Source: Undibacterium sp. Jales W-56
Lineage (GTDB): Bacteria; Pseudomonadota; Gammaproteobacteria; Burkholderiales; Burkholderiaceae_D
Assembly: GCF_025548535.1 (NCBI RefSeq)
Contig: NZ_JAJLQW010000004.1
Span: 310,001-374,000, forward strand
Direction of reading: 5' to 3'
Length of the DNA: 64,000 nucleotides
The notes beneath the pieces are model-generated. The model did not search any database and had not been told where the DNA came from. It saw nothing but the letters and a program-made list of their open reading frames with translations. Shown in pieces: positions 18,282 through 27,625 of this stretch (positions are counted from its first letter, which is position 1; each line of letters starts with the position of its first letter). The translations under genes and the position numbers were made by a program.

Positions 18282-18351
18282 TGCGTGCATTCCAATAACG
18301 CATGCTGAGACAATTTTCAAGCTCAGACGCATCTTCACTAGGGGATTTCAC

Positions 18352-18807
18352 ATGGATTTAAGAAAACTCAAGACTTTAATTGATCTCGTTGCCGAGTCCG
18401 ACATTGCAGAACTTGAAGTCACTGAAGGCGAAGGTAAGGTCCGGATTGTCAAAACTTCTGCCGTTCCGCAAAATCAAGTCGTGATGATGCAGCCTCAGCA
18501 CATGCAACAAGCGCCCATGCCGGCGGCAGCAGCCCCCATAGCCAGCGCGCCAATAGCGCCTGTAGTACCGGAAGGTAATGTCGTCAAGTCTCCGATGGTA
18601 GGCACGTTCTACCGCTCCTCCGCGCCAGGTTCCGCCCCCTTCGTCGATATCGGCAAAAATGTCAATGTCGGCGACACCCTGTGCATTATTGAAGCGATGA
18701 AGCTTTTAAATGAAATCGAGAGTGATTTCAGCGGCACCATCAAACAGATTCTAGTAGAAAACGGCCAGCCGGTTGAATACGGCCAACCTTTGTTTATCGT
18801 CGGCTAA
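18352..18807 (+). CDS. accB: Biotin carboxyl carrier protein of acetyl-CoA carboxylase
   Basis: Carries the carboxyl group for malonyl-CoA formation in fatty-acid synthesis. 151 residues: an N-terminal assembly helix region, an Ala/Pro/Gln-rich flexible linker (about residues 45-75) and a biotinyl domain with the target Lys117 in EAMKLLNEI. Starts at ATG 18352 behind AGGGGA. accC follows after 154 bp, the usual accBC pair. Confidence 0.97.
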   Translation: MDLRKLKTLIDLVAESDIAELEVTEGEGKVRIVKTSAVPQNQVVMMQPQHMQQAPMPAAAAPIASAPIAPVVPEGNVVKSPMVGTFYRSSAPGSAPFVDIGKNVNVGDTLCIIEAMKLLNEIESDFSGTIKQILVENGQPVEYGQPLFIVG

Positions 18808-18961
18808 GTTCAAGATAACTAGCCTGGACTTCGTTTTAAGACAGGCCAAGATATCAGAACGGCTAAACTCAGTATTCCACGTTGTGTACGCTGTGAGTTT
18901 TGTACCCAAGTGACGATACTGCCTGCAACGCTGCAAGCACTGCTACTGCAAAATTTATATC

Positions 18962-20332
18962 ATGTTTGAAAAAATTCTAATCGCCAACCGGGGGGAAATC
19001 GCGCTACGCATCCAGCGCGCCTGCCGTGAAATGGGCATCAAAACCGTGGTCGTTCACTCCGAAGCTGATCGCGAAGCAAAATACGTAAAACTGGCGGACG
19101 AATCTGTCTGCATCGGCCCGGCGCCATCCAATTTAAGCTACCTCAGCATGCCAGCGATTATCAGCGCGGCGGAAGTCACCGATGCGCAGGCGATTCATCC
19201 GGGCTATGGTTTTTTATCTGAAAATGCCGATTTTGCTGAACGCGTAGAACAATCCGGTTTTATTTTCATCGGCCCACGCGCTGAGTCGATCCGCTTGATG
19301 GGCGACAAAGTGTCCGCCAAGCACGCGATGATCAAAGCCGGCGTGCCTTGCGTGCCGGGTTCGGAAGGGGCTTTGCCAGACGATCCTAAAGCGATCGTCC
19401 AGACCGCGCGTAAAGTCGGCTATCCGGTCATCATCAAAGCCGCTGGCGGTGGCGGTGGCCGCGGCATGCGTGTGGTGCATACCGAAGCCGCGCTGCTGAA
19501 TGCGGTCACCATGACCAAAACCGAAGCCGGCGCCGCTTTCGGCAATCCGGAAGTGTATATGGAAAAATTTCTGGAAAATCCACGCCATGTGGAAATCCAG
19601 ATCCTGGCCGATCAGCACGGCAATGCGGTCTGGTTAGGCGAGCGCGATTGCTCGATGCAACGTCGCCATCAAAAAGTCATCGAAGAAGCGCCGGCACCAG
19701 GGATTCCACGCAAGATTATTGAAAAAATCGGCGACCGTTGCGCCGCAGCCTGCCGCAAGATCGGCTATCGCGGTGCAGGTACCTTTGAATTCCTGTACGA
19801 AAACGGCGAGTTCTATTTCATCGAAATGAACACCCGTGTACAGGTTGAGCATCCCGTGACTGAAATGATCACCGGCATCGACATCGTGCAGGAACAAATC
19901 CGTATTGCTTTTGGCGAAAAACTCCAGGTACGACAAAGCGATATCGAGTTGAAAGGTCATTCCATCGAATGCCGTATCAATGCGGAAGACCCGTTCAAAT
20001 TCATACCGTCACCAGGTCGCATCACATCATGGCATGCGCCGGGCGGACCTGGCATTCGCGTTGATTCACATGCGTATGCGGGTTACTTCGTGCCGCCGAA
20101 CTATGATTCCATGATCGGCAAGGTCATCTCTTACGGCACGACACGCGAACAAGCCATTCGCCGTATGCAGATTGCGCTGTCCGAGATGGTTGTCGAGGGT
20201 ATCCAAACCAATATCCCTTTGCATCGTGAGTTGATGGTCGACGCAAGATTCATCGAAGGCGGTACCAATATTCACTATCTGGAACACAAGCTGGCGGAAA
20301 TGCCGGATCTGGCAAAGAAAAATAAGTCGTAA
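18962..20332 (+). CDS. accC: Biotin carboxylase subunit of acetyl-CoA carboxylase
   Basis: ATP-dependent carboxylation of biotin on AccB. 456 residues; ATP-grasp fold with the Gly-rich [11 protein letters not shown] loop, the [14 protein letters not shown] segment, [33 protein letters not shown] and the biotin-carboxylase C-terminal domain with [13 protein letters not shown]. Complete and typical. The 154-bp gap after accB contains nothing I can identify. Confidence 0.98.
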   Translation: MFEKILIANRGEIALRIQRACREMGIKTVVVHSEADREAKYVKLADESVCIGPAPSNLSYLSMPAIISAAEVTDAQAIHPGYGFLSENADFAERVEQSGFIFIGPRAESIRLMGDKVSAKHAMIKAGVPCVPGSEGALPDDPKAIVQTARKVGYPVIIKAAGGGGGRGMRVVHTEAALLNAVTMTKTEAGAAFGNPEVYMEKFLENPRHVEIQILADQHGNAVWLGERDCSMQRRHQKVIEEAPAPGIPRKIIEKIGDRCAAACRKIGYRGAGTFEFLYENGEFYFIEMNTRVQVEHPVTEMITGIDIVQEQIRIAFGEKLQVRQSDIELKGHSIECRINAEDPFKFIPSPGRITSWHAPGGPGIRVDSHAYAGYFVPPNYDSMIGKVISYGTTREQAIRRMQIALSEMVVEGIQTNIPLHRELMVDARFIEGGTNIHYLEHKLAEMPDLAKKNKS

Positions 20333-20433
20333 GTCGGTTTTTCAGACTTTTAGGACTAAAAAAGTAATTCAGGACGCACTGATCCATCGATCCCTTGCGT
20401 CCTGATGCAGGGTCTGTTAACAAGGATATGAAA

Positions 20434-21345
20434 ATGGGTTGGATAGAAATCGTTATCGAGGTCGCGCGCGATCATGCAGAAAGCCTGTCAGATGCGCTGA
20501 TGGAGGCTGGCGCCTTATCGGTTTCTGTTGAAGATGCCGACGAAGGTACCGATGCGGAAAAGCCCTTGTTCGGCGAACCGGGCATGGAGCCGGAAGAAGC
20601 CGCATGGGACCGCAGCCGCGTCGTCGCTTTGATCGCAGAAGATGCCGATCCTGTCGCCATTTTGAGCGCAGCGTCGAATGAAATTGGCCTGCCAGCGGTC
20701 CCTGGCTACACCACCCGTAGAGTGGAAGAACAAGATTGGGTGCGACTGACCCAATCTCAGTTTGATCCTATCCATATCGGCAAGAATATCTGGGTAGTTC
20801 CGAGCTGGCATGAAATTCCCGATCCCCATGCGCTGGTGCTCGAATTGGATCCCGGCCTGGCGTTCGGCACCGGTAGCCATCCGACTACCCGTCTCTGCAT
20901 GGAATGGCTGGAAGCCCATGCCCCCAAAGATTTGTCGGTGTTAGATTACGGTTGCGGCTCAGGCATTCTCGCCATGGTCGCGAAAAAACTCGGCGCACAC
21001 TCTGTGGTCGGCGTGGATATCGATCCGCAAGCCATCGAGTCCGCGCAGTTCAACGCACAACGCAATCACTGCGACATCACGTATGCATTGCCTGAAGCTT
21101 TTGCACTCTCGCATCCGATCGGCCAGCAGTTCGATGTGGTCGTCGCGAATATTCTATCCAGTCCGCTGAAAGTCATGGCACCGATGCTGGCAGGTCGCGT
21201 CGCGGCTGGCGGCGCTCTGATTTTGTCCGGCGTCTTAGCGCGTCAGGCCGACGAAGTCGCCGCAGCCTATGCACCGTTTATTCAACTTACGGTCTGGGCA
21301 GAGCATGAGGGCTGGGTTGCCTTGTCCGGTCGTCGTTCTGCCTGA
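20434..21345 (+). CDS. prmA: Ribosomal protein L11 methyltransferase
   Basis: SAM-dependent trimethylation of ribosomal protein L11. 303 residues. The N-terminal substrate-recognition domain is followed by [19 protein letters not shown] and the SAM motif [19 protein letters not shown], then NILSSPL (the NPPY-like position). Three starts are possible: TTG 20395, ATG 20428 and ATG 20434. An AAGGA sequence sits two bases before 20428 but eight before 20434, which favours 20434 and the family-typical start MGWIEI. Confidence 0.95.
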   Translation: MGWIEIVIEVARDHAESLSDALMEAGALSVSVEDADEGTDAEKPLFGEPGMEPEEAAWDRSRVVALIAEDADPVAILSAASNEIGLPAVPGYTTRRVEEQDWVRLTQSQFDPIHIGKNIWVVPSWHEIPDPHALVLELDPGLAFGTGSHPTTRLCMEWLEAHAPKDLSVLDYGCGSGILAMVAKKLGAHSVVGVDIDPQAIESAQFNAQRNHCDITYALPEAFALSHPIGQQFDVVVANILSSPLKVMAPMLAGRVAAGGALILSGVLARQADEVAAAYAPFIQLTVWAEHEGWVALSGRRSA

Positions 21346-21358
21346 GGACTAGCGAAAC

Positions 21359-22705
21359 ATGGCACTCGCCACCCAATGCCCCCACTGCAATACAACCTTC
21401 CGGGTTGCCAATGATCAGTTGAAGTTGCATGGTGGCCTGGTGCGTTGCGGCTCCTGCCAGCAGACTTTTAACGGCATCGAACATTTGCTGGCACCGACGG
21501 CAACGGCAGCATCGCGGCCATCCTCCACGGCAACACCATCCCCTTCCACAGTGCCGTTTGAAGAAGCGCCGGCCAGCGTCGCAACAAGCACGGCGCTCGC
21601 AGAGCCTCAAGCCACGCCGGAAGAAACGTCTGCCGGTGAACCCGTTCACACTGCGCACGACAATGCGACAGAAATATCTGCCGCGGAAAACCATATTGAC
21701 AGTGCCGAGCCGACAGTCGCGGTCATACCCGATGCAGGTATCGCACACGAAATAAGCGCTGACGATCTTGATTTCGATATGGGCATCGATGAGCCTGCGA
21801 TGGATAGCAGTGCGCTCACCCCATCAACGACGCCACTCGATGACGAACAGATCAACAAGGTAGAACTGGAAACACGGATTGCCTTGATGGATGATCCCTC
21901 ATGGTCGGCAGCCGAAGCGGACACGTCCAGCGCAGATGCCATATCGGCGCATGAGTCGGACTCCGCTAACTGGCCGGAGCCGCATTTAGACGATGCCGGC
22001 AACAGTTTGGATAACGACGCCGCAGCAGTTGCCCACGAACCGGTTCAAGATGCAAATAGCGATGATGCAATCTATTCCGGCGAGCCGGAGCAGCATTTAC
22101 ATGACGGTTTGGAATTCGACGCCAGCGGCAAATCCGACTCGATTACGGACGACTTGTCGCAGCCGGAACATCAGGCAGAATTACCGGGATTCATCATCGC
22201 CGCGGAAAAAAACAAAGGCCGCAGTCGCTGGATCCGTGTTGCGATGATCGTTTTTTCTTTGCTTATGCTATGCACGCTGCTAGGCCAGATCAGCTACAGT
22301 GCCCGCAATCAAATCGCCGCCTGGTTGCCGCAAACCAAACCGGCATTGAGCGACGCCTGCAAATTATTGAAATGCCAGATCAGCCTGCCCGCGCAAATTG
22401 ATCAGCTCTCCATCGAATCGAATGAACTGCAAGCCCTGTCTACCGCCAGAAGCGTATTTTCACTCGCAGTGCAATTGCAGAATAAAGGTTCATTGACGCA
22501 GGAATGGCCGATGCTGGAATTGGTCTTGAACGATGCAAAAGACAAGCCGGTCCTGCGTAAAGTCTTCACCCCGGCCGATTATCTGAACAATAAAACCGAT
22601 CTGCCTAAAGGCTTCCCCGCCTCCAGCGAACAAACGGTCAAATTGTATTTTGAGTTATCCGACCTCAAGGCTGCCGGATACCATGTGAGTATTTTTTATC
22701 CCTGA
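21359..22705 (+). CDS. Zinc-ribbon and DUF3426-domain membrane protein
   Basis: A 448-residue protein. The N-terminus is an MJ0042-type zinc finger (Cys7, Cys10, Cys30, Cys33: CPHC ... CGSC). Residues 45-280 are a low-complexity acidic stretch rich in Ala, Ser, Asp and Glu. One membrane helix lies near 288-310, and the C-terminal ~140 residues are the periplasmic DUF3426 domain (WPMLELVLNDAKDKPVLRKVF). Function is not established; it regularly follows prmA in related genomes as I remember them. Separated from prmA by 13 bp. Confidence 0.88.
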   Translation: MALATQCPHCNTTFRVANDQLKLHGGLVRCGSCQQTFNGIEHLLAPTATAASRPSSTATPSPSTVPFEEAPASVATSTALAEPQATPEETSAGEPVHTAHDNATEISAAENHIDSAEPTVAVIPDAGIAHEISADDLDFDMGIDEPAMDSSALTPSTTPLDDEQINKVELETRIALMDDPSWSAAEADTSSADAISAHESDSANWPEPHLDDAGNSLDNDAAAVAHEPVQDANSDDAIYSGEPEQHLHDGLEFDASGKSDSITDDLSQPEHQAELPGFIIAAEKNKGRSRWIRVAMIVFSLLMLCTLLGQISYSARNQIAAWLPQTKPALSDACKLLKCQISLPAQIDQLSIESNELQALSTARSVFSLAVQLQNKGSLTQEWPMLELVLNDAKDKPVLRKVFTPADYLNNKTDLPKGFPASSEQTVKLYFELSDLKAAGYHVSIFYP

Positions 22706-22750
22706 TGGCTGACCTGAATGTATTGTTCCCGCCTGCCAAGCTGATTTATT

Positions 22751-22963
22751 AAGGCTTACGCAAAACGACAAGCTGTTTCTCACAATGCAGATTGAACCCG
22801 CAGGCTGGATGCGGCTTGCAGAGGTATTTCGTGCCAACAGGCGCATCCGGCTTGCGGGTTCATTTGAATATCATCACCCCATGAATGAAGTCTTTCCTCT
22901 CCTGTTTTTTCTCTGTGTCTGCGTGTCTCTGTGGTGCGAGGTTTTGGTTTTTGCGTAAATCCT
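22751..22963. repeat. MITE-like element, family 1 copy A
   Basis: A ~213-bp intergenic element in the 312-bp gap between the DUF3426 gene and psuG. Its ends are imperfect inverted repeats: AGGCTTACGCAAAA at the left, and the complement of GGATTTACGCAAAA at the right. Inside is a strong hairpin with 20-base arms at 22794-22813 and 22842-22861 (18 of 20 paired), then a stretch with CTGTGTC and GTGTCTC. It is flanked by the direct repeat ATTTATT (22744-22750 and 22964-22970), a possible 7-bp target duplication, although the region is AT-rich. No coding potential, so non-autonomous. Copies B and C lie at 36838-37042 and 63551-63670. Confidence 0.82.
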
Positions 22964-23017
22964 ATTTATTCAACGTATTTATTTAGCTTACTTATTCAGC
23001 TCAATTACTCAATTCAC

Positions 23018-23941
23018 TTACCCGGCTTGATTCAGTGAATTCAATGCCACGGCCAGGCGTGCACCCGCCACCGCATTATTCTTTACCAGAGCGATATTGG
23101 TGATCAGGCTACGCCCTTCGGTCAACTGCTTAATCCTGTGCAGTAAAAATGGTGTTACCGCCTTGCCGCTGACGCCTTGTGCCGCAGCTTCTTGCAAAGC
23201 CTGTTCTGTGATCTGATCGATCTCGGCCTTGGGCATCGCCTCGCCCTGCGGCACTGGATTGGCAATCACCACGCCGCCTCGCAAACCCAGGCTCCATTTG
23301 CAACGGACGAACTCGGCCTGCTCCGGTGCGCTATCCAGGCGGAAATCAGCTTTAAAGCCGCTATCGCGGGTGAAAAAAGCCGGGAACTCTATTTGCCCTA
23401 CGCTCACCACAGGCACCCCGTGGGTTTCCAGATATTCCAGCGTCAATCCCAGATCCAGTATCGATTTCGCTCCTGCGCACACGACTGCAACCGAGGTCTG
23501 CGCGAGTTCCTGCAAATCGGCCGAGATATCGAAACTGGTTTCGGCACCGCGATGCACGCCGCCAATACCGCCGGTGACGAATACCTGTATTCCCGCCAGT
23601 TCCGCGCAGATCATGGTTGCCGCAACGGTCGTGGCGCCCAGCTTGCCGCTGGTAAGCACATACGGTAAATCACGACGACTGACCTTCATCGCTTCCGGTG
23701 CGCTGGCCAGGTGTTCCAGTTCGGCATCCGATAAGCCTATCCGTATCTTGCCGTCGATAATCGCGATCGTCGCCGGCACCGCCCCCGATGCGCGGATCAG
23801 CTGCTCGACTTCGCGCGCCGTCTGGACGTTTTGTGGATAAGGCATGCCATGCGAAATGATGGTCGACTCCAAAGCGACGATGGCTTTGCCTTGCGCTTTG
23901 GCGTGAGCGACTTCTTCTGAAAAAACGAGATGGTTTTGCAT
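23018..23941 (-). CDS. psuG: Pseudouridine-5'-phosphate glycosidase
   Basis: Splits the C-glycosidic bond of pseudouridine 5'-phosphate to uracil and ribose 5-phosphate. 307 residues from ATG 23941 (a TTG nine bases upstream is unlikely). The three residues known to be essential in the E. coli enzyme are present with matching spacing: Glu25 ([13 protein letters not shown]), Lys86 (KVSRRDLP) and Lys159 ([11 protein letters not shown]). Gly-rich [14 protein letters not shown] is also typical. It follows psuK by 12 bp on the same strand, so the kinase supplies its substrate. Confidence 0.96.
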   Translation of the reverse strand: MQNHLVFSEEVAHAKAQGKAIVALESTIISHGMPYPQNVQTAREVEQLIRASGAVPATIAIIDGKIRIGLSDAELEHLASAPEAMKVSRRDLPYVLTSGKLGATTVAATMICAELAGIQVFVTGGIGGVHRGAETSFDISADLQELAQTSVAVVCAGAKSILDLGLTLEYLETHGVPVVSVGQIEFPAFFTRDSGFKADFRLDSAPEQAEFVRCKWSLGLRGGVVIANPVPQGEAMPKAEIDQITEQALQEAAAQGVSGKAVTPFLLHRIKQLTEGRSLITNIALVKNNAVAGARLAVALNSLNQAG

Positions 23942-23953
23942 GGCGATCAATTT

Positions 23954-25045
23954 CTATTCAGTTAGGTGAGTCAAAGTATCGGGGGTCAGGTCGGGACAAA
24001 CGGTGGCCGCGCTCTGTAAGGTCAGCGCAGCCAAATGCAGGCCGCGCTGTGCGGCCGTCAACATGTCGGCGTTATCCTGGCACAGCGACCAGCAGACTGC
24101 CGCGGCAAAGGCATCGCCGGCACCGGTAACGTCCTGCACCGCAACGACCGGCGCAGCTAGCTGATGCCAGGCAGGGCCATCGGTCAGCATCACGCCAGCT
24201 GCGCCGAGAGTCACCATCACATCTTGCGCACCTTGGGCCTGTAACAGCCGGCACGCATGCCTGATCTCATCTTCGGTGATCAAAGCCTGTACGGTACGCG
24301 TTTCCAGTTCGGCACGATTCAACATCAACAGGCGCACGCCTTGCAAATTGGCGGGCAAGCGATTCATCTTCGGTTGCGACACGGCGACCAGTATCAGGGC
24401 ATGCTCGCAGCGTATCGCTTCGGCCTGCAAATACTCGATACTGGATTTGGGTAAATTCAAATCTGCCACCGTCATGAGTGCCGCCGACCTCTGGGTTTGA
24501 CGACTCGATAAAAAAGCGACGTCGAGCTGCTCGCATAATTGCATGTGCGCCAGCGCCAGTAGCATGTCGCCATCGGCATCGAGAACCGCGGTATAACTGC
24601 CGCTCCCCTGCCCTGCCAGCGTCAGGCAGGCACTGGTGTCTATCCCGGCAGCACGTGCTTGCCGCAGCAAATCCGCACCTGCGGCATCGTCGCCGGTGGC
24701 GCAGATCAGGCTCGACGGCAAACCCAAGCGCGCCAGGTTCTCGGCGATATTGCGTGCCACGCCGCCAAAACTTTCATGCTGGCTGACCGGATTCGAGGTG
24801 CCCATTTGCAAAGCACCCAAGGTGCGCACTTTGCGATCGATATTGGCACCGCCTATGCACACCACAGGCCGACTCTGAGGAAACACATAGGCACGGCCCA
24901 GCAGACGTTTTTCGCGGATCAGGCTGGCGATATGGCCGGCGACTGCAGAACGCGACAATTGCAGGCGCTCTGCCAACTCCTGCTGCGAGACGAAAGGTTG
25001 CGCGTGGATAATCTGATATACCTGCTCTTTTTTTGATTCGGTCAC
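23954..25045 (-). CDS. psuK: Pseudouridine kinase with N-terminal winged-helix domain
   Basis: PfkB-family kinase fused to a DNA-binding domain. With the GTG start at 25045 it has 363 residues: a winged HTH (about 1-55: ISQQELAERLQLSRSAVAGHIASL-like) followed by the kinase with CIGGANIDRK near its start, VARNIAENLARLG in the lid and the catalytic DVTGAGDAFAAA near residue 300. It phosphorylates pseudouridine for PsuG. The frame is open to 25129 with ATGs at 25087 and 25078, but the predicted transcription start (about 25090) and a GGA six bases before GTG 25045 favour the GTG. The HTH makes autoregulation through the palindrome at 25084-25111 likely. Confidence 0.92.
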   Translation of the reverse strand: MTESKKEQVYQIIHAQPFVSQQELAERLQLSRSAVAGHIASLIREKRLLGRAYVFPQSRPVVCIGGANIDRKVRTLGALQMGTSNPVSQHESFGGVARNIAENLARLGLPSSLICATGDDAAGADLLRQARAAGIDTSACLTLAGQGSGSYTAVLDADGDMLLALAHMQLCEQLDVAFLSSRQTQRSAALMTVADLNLPKSSIEYLQAEAIRCEHALILVAVSQPKMNRLPANLQGVRLLMLNRAELETRTVQALITEDEIRHACRLLQAQGAQDVMVTLGAAGVMLTDGPAWHQLAAPVVAVQDVTGAGDAFAAAVCWSLCQDNADMLTAAQRGLHLAALTLQSAATVCPDLTPDTLTHLTE

Positions 25046-25083
25046 GAGACGTCCAAAAGAGTAATTCAATGAGAACATAACAA

Positions 25084-25111
25084 ACATTTGTTTACAACAA
25101 TAAACAAATGT
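25084..25111. promoter_or_regulatory. Perfect operator palindrome over the psuK promoter
   Basis: Arms ACATTTGTTTA and TAAACAAATGT are perfect complements (11 bp each) around a 6-bp spacer. The palindrome covers the end of the spacer, the -10 hexamer and the start region of the psuK promoter, the position expected for a repressor site. The likeliest binder is the winged-helix domain of PsuK itself; that is inference. Confidence 0.8.
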
Positions 25112-25125
25112 CTTTTTATTGTCAA
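25097..25125 (-). promoter_or_regulatory. Predicted sigma70 promoter for psuK-psuG
   Basis: Reading the minus strand, a perfect -35 TTGACA (25125-25120) and a -10 TATTGT (25102-25097) are separated by exactly 17 bp. Transcription would start near 25090 and leave a leader of about 45 nt before the GTG at 25045. Confidence 0.78.
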
Positions 25126-25273
25126 TCAAACTTGAATTTTTGACGTATTTTTTGCAAGATGTGAATATGGAAGAACGCTATCGACATCTTGATTTGACAC
25201 CACCAGCCATCCCGTGCAAAATCGGCAACATTTTGGATTTGAAGCAAAATTTCAACGCTTTGCAGATTAGTTC

Positions 25274-25303
25274 TTGACTTGCATAAGCCCACCATAGTTA
25301 AAT
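25274..25303 (+). promoter_or_regulatory. Predicted sigma70 promoter for rbsK and the nucleoside genes
   Basis: TTGACT (25274-25279) and TTAAAT (25298-25303) with an 18-bp spacer lie 58 bp upstream of the rbsK start, in the 315-bp divergent gap between psuK and rbsK. The rest of this gap (about 25126-25273) is AT-rich and shows nothing else I can name. Confidence 0.6.
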
Positions 25304-25315
25304 GGGAAATCGATT

Positions 25316-25331
25316 GCGCAAACGATTGCGC
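25316..25331. promoter_or_regulatory. LacI/PurR-like operator upstream of rbsK
   Basis: GCGCAAACGATTGCGC is a 16-bp near-palindrome with the central CG and flanking GCAA/TTGC half-sites typical of LacI-family operators (compare the PurR consensus ACGCAAACGTTTGCGT, 13 of 16 positions). It sits just downstream of the predicted -10 element, where a repressor would block initiation. A partial second copy (CGATTGCGCA) overlaps it on the left at 25311-25320. No LacI-family gene is in the window. Confidence 0.7.
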
Positions 25332-25360
25332 ACTCATTTTTTTAGCCAAGAGATCGTCAA

Positions 25361-26290
25361 ATGAAGCCACGCATCGCCGTAGTTGGTAGCGTCAATATGG
25401 ACCTGGTGTTTCGCACCCCTCGCATGCCCGCCGTTGGCGAAACCATGCATGGTCATGAATTTCGTCAAATTCCCGGCGGCAAGGGTGCCAATCAAGCCGT
25501 TGCGGCCGCACGCCAGGGAGCGGATGTCAGCTTTATCGGCGCAATTGGCAAAGACGGGTTTGGTGAATTTTCTCAGGCCTGCCTGGCAAAAGAAGGCATA
25601 GAACTCAGCCATCTGGCAAGCATCGATGGCGTCGCCACTGGCGTTGCCGGTATCCTGGTCGAAGACAGCGGCAACAATAGTATCGTTCTGGCCGCAGGCG
25701 CCAATGCCCGCGTGTCGGTTGCGCAAGTAGACCAAGCCACTGCCGCTATCAGTACCGCCAGGCTGTTGTTATGCCAACTGGAAACACCGCTGGCCAGCGT
25801 CGAACGGGCGATCCAGATTGCGCATCAACACCAAGTCGGCGTCATCCTGAACCCGGCTCCTGCGCAAGATTTACGCGACGATTTATTGCAACTGGTCGAC
25901 TACCTGGTAGTCAATGAAACTGAAGCGTCCCAGCTCAGCAACATCGCCGTCACCGATCAGGACAGCGCCAAATCAGCTTCGCAGGCTTTGCTCAAGCGCG
26001 GTGTCGGCACAGTGCTGCTGACCATGGGCGAACATGGCGTGATCATCACGGATAACACGGGCAGCCAATTTATTGCGGCGATCAAGGTCGATGTAGTTGA
26101 CACCACAGCCGCCGGCGATACCTTTGTCGGCGCTCTGGCGGTCGGCCTGGCGAATGGATTGAGCGTGCTGGATGCCAGCGGAGAAGCGCAATACACAGCG
26201 GCGCTGACCGTGACGAAACTGGGTGCGCAAACCTCCATCCCGCATCGGCAGGATGTGCTGGAATTCATGCAGCGCCGCAAGGCTGCATGA
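25361..26290 (+). CDS. rbsK: Ribokinase
   Basis: PfkB-family sugar kinase, 309 residues. Substrate region GSVNMDLVFRTPRMPAVGET and GGKGANQAVAAARQGADV match ribokinase closely; the catalytic Asp is in DTTAAGDTFVGAL. It would phosphorylate ribose released by the nucleoside hydrolase downstream. Starts at ATG 25361 behind AAGAGA. Begins the plus-strand run that leads into the ABC importer; a nucleoside kinase of the same family cannot be excluded. Confidence 0.9.
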   Translation: MKPRIAVVGSVNMDLVFRTPRMPAVGETMHGHEFRQIPGGKGANQAVAAARQGADVSFIGAIGKDGFGEFSQACLAKEGIELSHLASIDGVATGVAGILVEDSGNNSIVLAAGANARVSVAQVDQATAAISTARLLLCQLETPLASVERAIQIAHQHQVGVILNPAPAQDLRDDLLQLVDYLVVNETEASQLSNIAVTDQDSAKSASQALLKRGVGTVLLTMGEHGVIITDNTGSQFIAAIKVDVVDTTAAGDTFVGALAVGLANGLSVLDASGEAQYTAALTVTKLGAQTSIPHRQDVLEFMQRRKAA

Positions 26291-26500
26291 ATATCTTGGG
26301 AACAAATACGCCGGATGCGGTCGCTGCGCCCATCACCTCAGCACTGCGGCAACAGAATTTGAAATAAAATCGGCGCTGCCAGACCGGAATAGAAAGACCA
26401 TGTTAGGCTTGCTAGCTGCTGCTAAGAATACCCTTGAAATGATTTGAATCTGCCTGGCCACCAAACATCTCCAACGAATACGACCGACGAGGATATACCG

Positions 26501-27502
26501 ATGAAACTGAAGCATCTTTGCCTGACCATGACCGCTGTATCGAGCCTGTTCGCTGCCAATGTGCGCGCCGCCGATCCTAAGCTGGCCGTGATTTATGACG
26601 CAGGTGGCAAGTTCGACAAATCCTTCAATCAATCGGCCTCGGAAGGCGCAGAGCGCTTCAAAAAAGAAACCAAGATCGCCTACCTCGAAGTGCAGGTCGC
26701 CAGCGACACCCAGACCGAACAGGTGTTGCGTAACCTGGCACGCAAGAACGTCGACCTGATCGCTGCCATCGGTTTTGCCCAAAGCCAGGCGGTACAAAAT
26801 ATCGCAAAAGAATTTCCAAAAACCAAGTTCGTTCTGATCGATGGCGTCGCCGCCGGCGACAACGTCAGTTCCGTCCTGTTCAAGGAGCAAGAAGGTTCGT
26901 ATCTGGTCGGCGTAGCGGCCGCGATGGCCAGCAAATCCAAGAAAATCGGCTTCGTCGGCGGCATGGATATTCCACTGATCCGCACCTTTTCCTGCGGCTA
27001 TACGCAAGGCGCCAAAGCAGTAGACGCCAAAGTCGATGTCACCAGCAATATGGTCGGCACCACAACGTCCGCATGGAACGATCCGGCCAAAGGCGGCGAA
27101 CTGGCACGCGCCCAGTTTGAGCGTGGCGTCGACGTAGTCTTCGCCGCCGCCGGTGGCAGCGGCATGGGCACACTGCAAACCGCCAAAGAAAAAGGCAAGC
27201 TGGCCATCGGCGTCGATTCAAATCAAAACTACCTGTATCCGGGTACCATGCTGACTTCGATGGTCAAGCGCGTTGACCAGGCCATCTACGACAGCTTCAT
27301 GCAAATCAAAAATGGCAACTGGAAAGCCGGCGTCATCAATAAAGGCCTGAAAGAAGGCGGCGTTGACTGGGCCCTGGACAAAGACAATCGCAGTCTGATT
27401 ACACCGGAAATCGAAAAACGCGTGAACGCGGCCAAGCAAGACATCATCAATGGCAAGGTCAAGGTCATCGATTTCCGCGAGGGTAGTAAGTGCCCGGTTT
27501 GA
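26501..27502 (+). CDS. BMP-family nucleoside-binding protein of an ABC importer
   Basis: Periplasmic substrate-binding protein, 333 residues, with a Sec signal peptide (residues 1-23, cleavage likely after VRA). The PnrA/BMP fold shows AVIYDAGGKFDKSFNQSASEGAERF, the GFVGGMDIPLI segment and GVDSNQNYLYPG, as in purine- and nucleoside-binding family members. No lipobox Cys, so it is probably soluble rather than a lipoprotein. Start ATG 26501 has a GAGGAT ribosome-binding site; the open frame further upstream (26444) is not needed. Followed by the ATPase and two permeases. Confidence 0.94.
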   Translation: MKLKHLCLTMTAVSSLFAANVRAADPKLAVIYDAGGKFDKSFNQSASEGAERFKKETKIAYLEVQVASDTQTEQVLRNLARKNVDLIAAIGFAQSQAVQNIAKEFPKTKFVLIDGVAAGDNVSSVLFKEQEGSYLVGVAAAMASKSKKIGFVGGMDIPLIRTFSCGYTQGAKAVDAKVDVTSNMVGTTTSAWNDPAKGGELARAQFERGVDVVFAAAGGSGMGTLQTAKEKGKLAIGVDSNQNYLYPGTMLTSMVKRVDQAIYDSFMQIKNGNWKAGVINKGLKEGGVDWALDKDNRSLITPEIEKRVNAAKQDIINGKVKVIDFREGSKCPV

Positions 27503-27625
27503 TAGTGATTGAGCGCCGCTGCCCACATCTGTGTAAAAGGTGATGGGCAGAATAAATTTTCCGATGACAGTCATTCATCTATCACCGTAGCCATCCTCAT
27601 TCAGTCCATTTTTCACCATCCCTGT

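Noticed and set aside
26287-26367. A 26-codon open frame starting in an ATGA overlap with the rbsK stop
   Set aside because: The overlap is suggestive, but the peptide has no recognisable features or ribosome-binding site; ATGA overlaps arise often by chance after a TGA stop.
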